A stretch of 64,000 bases of DNA. Origin: CAYUVH01 sp964448135. GTDB lineage: Bacteria > Verrucomicrobiota > Verrucomicrobiia > Limisphaerales > UBA8199. Below the pieces are notes generated by a model. It did not search any database. It saw nothing but the letters and a program-made list of their open reading frames with translations, and was not told where the DNA came from. Made by a program: the position numbers and the translations under genes. Numbering within the stretch: position 1 is the first letter of the stretch; each line of letters starts with the position of its first letter. The stretch lies in assembly GCA_964448135.1 (NCBI GenBank), contig CAYUVH010000041.1, forward strand, positions 1 through 64,000, in the 5' to 3' direction. This document shows, piece after piece, positions 62,728-64,000 of this stretch.

Positions 62728-63057
62728 ATGAAAAAACTAATCGTAATCGGTCTGGCTTTGCTGGTGGCCGGCGTGGTCGGCGCCCGTGCGGCAGACGTCA
62801 AAGAGAACTGGGAAAAGAACTGCGCCAAGTGCCACGGCCCCGACGGCAAGGGCGACACCAAGATGGGTAAAAAGGTTGGTGTCAAAGACTATACCGATGC
62901 CAAGGTCCAGGCTGATATGAAGGATGACGCCATGGCCAAGGCCATCAAAGAGGGCGTCAAGGATGGCGATACGGTCAAGATGAAGGCCTTCGGCGAGGCG
63001 CTGAGCGACGACGAAATCAAGGCGCTCGTAAAATACGTCCGCGACTTCAAGAAGTAA
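62728..63057 (+). CDS. Small exported class I cytochrome c
   Basis: The 109-residue protein has a signal sequence (MKKLIVIGLALLVAGVVGAR-AA) and one CAKCH heme motif (residues about 29-33, NCAKCHGPDGKGDTKMGKK). The C-terminal helix with ALSDDEIKALVKYVRDFKK is typical of the class I cytochrome c fold, with Met ligand likely in VKMKAFG. The ATG at 62728 was chosen for the signal sequence. It is a probable mobile electron carrier in the periplasm. A strong terminator follows. Confidence 0.92.
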   Translation: MKKLIVIGLALLVAGVVGARAADVKENWEKNCAKCHGPDGKGDTKMGKKVGVKDYTDAKVQADMKDDAMAKAIKEGVKDGDTVKMKAFGEALSDDEIKALVKYVRDFKK

Positions 63058-63082
63058 GCCTCCAACTCCAAACTTCGCGAAG

Positions 63083-63115
63083 AGGGAGCCGGATCCGGCT
63101 CCCTCCTTTTTTTTT
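63083..63115 (+). terminator. Rho-independent terminator after cytochrome c
   Basis: A perfect 10- to 11-base-pair stem (AGGGAGCCGGA/TCCGGCTCCCT, 63083-63104) with essentially no loop is followed by CC and nine T residues (63107-63115). It ends the single-gene cytochrome c transcript. Confidence 0.9.
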
Positions 63116-63258
63116 GTAAACGGGCACTTCAACTGCGCGGCCCTTGTTGTGGACGGACCAAAAGGCGGCCAGTAATCGGCAACTAATGGGGAGTAGGGAT
63201 TGCGGGCCTGGGCCACGATGGCTTCGTCATAACAGCCGAATTGGACGACAAGCTGATC

Positions 63259-63723
63259 ATGCGCAGACCACCCAAAATGCCCCCCCAAATCGTCCGCATC
63301 GTATTGCTGGCGGTGGGTATCGTCGTGTGCTACTCCATTGCCCGCTTTTTCCTCACGCCCCGTTCCTTTGGCGAGTACGGCTGGTACCGCGGCGAGGCCC
63401 TCACCGAATTGCGCGCCCGCCCCATCGCCTTTGCCGGCCGGAAGGCCTGCGAAGAATGCCATTCGGAGGAACAGCAGAAACTCAGCAAGCACGAGCACAA
63501 GTTGCTGGCCTGCGAAGGCTGCCACGGACCGGGCGAAGCCCACGGCCAGGATCCGCGTAAAGATAACATCGACAAGAGCGATTACGCCGCCTGCGTCCGC
63601 TGCCACGAGGCCAATCCTTCCCGTCCCAAATGGCTCAAACAGGTGACCGCCAAGACTCACTATACCGGTCAGAAATGCACGGATTGCCACGTCCCCCACA
63701 TGCCCACGGAGGTGCCGCCATGA
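63259..63723 (+). CDS. Membrane-anchored tetraheme cytochrome c
   Basis: The 154-residue protein has one N-terminal span (about residues 11-29, IVRIVLLAVGIVVCYSIARF) and four CxxCH motifs: CEECH (64-68), CEGCH (85-89), CVRCH (112-116) and CTDCH (140-144). This is the size and arrangement of small membrane-bound tetraheme cytochromes that pass electrons from the quinone pool to periplasmic reductases. The ATG at 63259 is 18 bases after an alternative TTG (63241). The stop overlaps the next gene's start by four bases (ATGA), so it is the first of a co-translated electron-transfer module. Confidence 0.88.
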   Translation: MRRPPKMPPQIVRIVLLAVGIVVCYSIARFFLTPRSFGEYGWYRGEALTELRARPIAFAGRKACEECHSEEQQKLSKHEHKLLACEGCHGPGEAHGQDPRKDNIDKSDYAACVRCHEANPSRPKWLKQVTAKTHYTGQKCTDCHVPHMPTEVPP

Positions 63724-64000
63724 ACCTGAACACTCCTGCTCCAGTCGGATCCGCCCAATCCCCGAATCAGACCGGCGCCGAAGCGTCTCCGATAAAGAAA
63801 AACGTTTCGCGCCGCAACATGCTCGGAGCCGTGGGAGCCACCGTCGCCGGGCTTCTGGCCGCGCCCGCCGCCCGCGTCGCCAAGGCGGGGGTTCAAAATG
63901 CGCTCGCCAGTTCCGGGGCGCCCGAGGGTTACGACCCCACCCAGCACAAATGGCGCATGGCCGTCGATGTCAATCAATGCATCGGCTGCGGGCTCTGCGT
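63720..64000 (+). CDS. Tat-exported 4Fe-4S protein, truncated by the window end
   Basis: Only the first 93 residues are present. They include a twin-arginine signal (VSRRNMLGAVGATVAGLLAA) after a 28-residue lead and the first cysteine motif CIGCGLC at the window end, preceded by KWRMAVDVNQ. This is the start of an HybA/NrfC/PsrB-type iron-sulfur subunit, exported folded and normally paired with a membrane quinone-binding subunit. The ATG overlaps the tetraheme cytochrome stop. The rest lies outside the window, so the full domain set cannot be given. Confidence 0.85.
   Translation, partial: MNLNTPAPVGSAQSPNQTGAEASPIKKNVSRRNMLGAVGATVAGLLAAPAARVAKAGVQNALASSGAPEGYDPTQHKWRMAVDVNQCIGCGLC

Overview
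The window looks like a piece of a GC-rich, Gram-negative chromosome, most likely from a verrucomicrobial lineage (Limisphaerales/Pedosphaeraceae-like). This is inference from gene content: LPS genes (kdsA, an LptA-type protein, lptB), a complete tol-pal operon, HPr kinase with HPr but no PTS transporter, Tat-exported Gfo/Idh/MocA oxidoreductases, ExbD-like pairs and many GC-rich hairpin repeats. No rRNA gene, prophage, transposase or CRISPR array was seen. One tRNA-Leu(UAG) lies at 31404-31487.

Layout. 1-5.6 kb: a dispersed repeat, a GAF protein, a Tat-exported sugar isomerase-like protein, a VapBC-type pair, a Gfo/Idh/MocA oxidoreductase and a secreted PKD-type protein. 5.6-7 kb: repeat-rich DNA without convincing genes. 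7-11 kb: tolQ-tolR-tolA-tolB-pal on the minus strand, ending in a clear terminator. 11.5-17 kb (plus): kdsA, a large LptA-like protein with internal repeats, lptB, hprK, HPr and gatC. 17-20 kb: three glycosyltransferases. 20-30 kb: nadE, a second VapBC-type pair with a possibly leaderless antitoxin, an amidase plus phosphodiester glycosidase pair, rnc, btpA-like, an alpha/beta hydrolase, a ceramidase-like protein and a nitrilase-family amidase. 30-33 kb: repeats, the tRNA and small orphan genes.

33.9-45.7 kb is the most unusual region. Nine tightly packed minus-strand genes encode, in transcription order: an FHA/zinc-ribbon GTPase; a protein resembling the GAP1-type GTPase-associated adaptors; a 986-aa single-span membrane protein; a GYF-like/TM2 protein; a MotA/TolQ/ExbB-type channel; two different MotB/ExbD-like single-span proteins; a Pro/Ser-rich anchored protein; and an anchored protein with a YfaP/DUF2135-like domain. 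Two paralogous membrane zinc-ribbon genes lie on either side. I read this as a GTPase-controlled, ion-motive-force-coupled envelope machine whose role (signalling, envelope mechanics or conflict) is unknown.

46-53 kb carries a FeoA-like gene, hemC, and the overlapping operon hemN-hemG-hemH (late heme synthesis). 53-60.6 kb is an energy-metabolism operon: ADP-forming acyl-CoA synthetase/GNAT fusion, pyruvate:ferredoxin oxidoreductase and a dihydroorotate dehydrogenase-like protein. 60.9-64 kb is respiratory: an octaheme hydroxylamine-oxidoreductase-like cytochrome diverges from a small cytochrome c, followed by a tetraheme anchored cytochrome and the start of a Tat-exported iron-sulfur protein cut by the window end. 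The heme genes and the cytochrome block make sense together for a c-type-cytochrome-rich respiratory chain.

At least four families of dispersed repeats lie between genes, including a modular element present three times (1-272, 5948-6174, 30464-30700). All family and domain names come from reading the sequence; no database search was possible.
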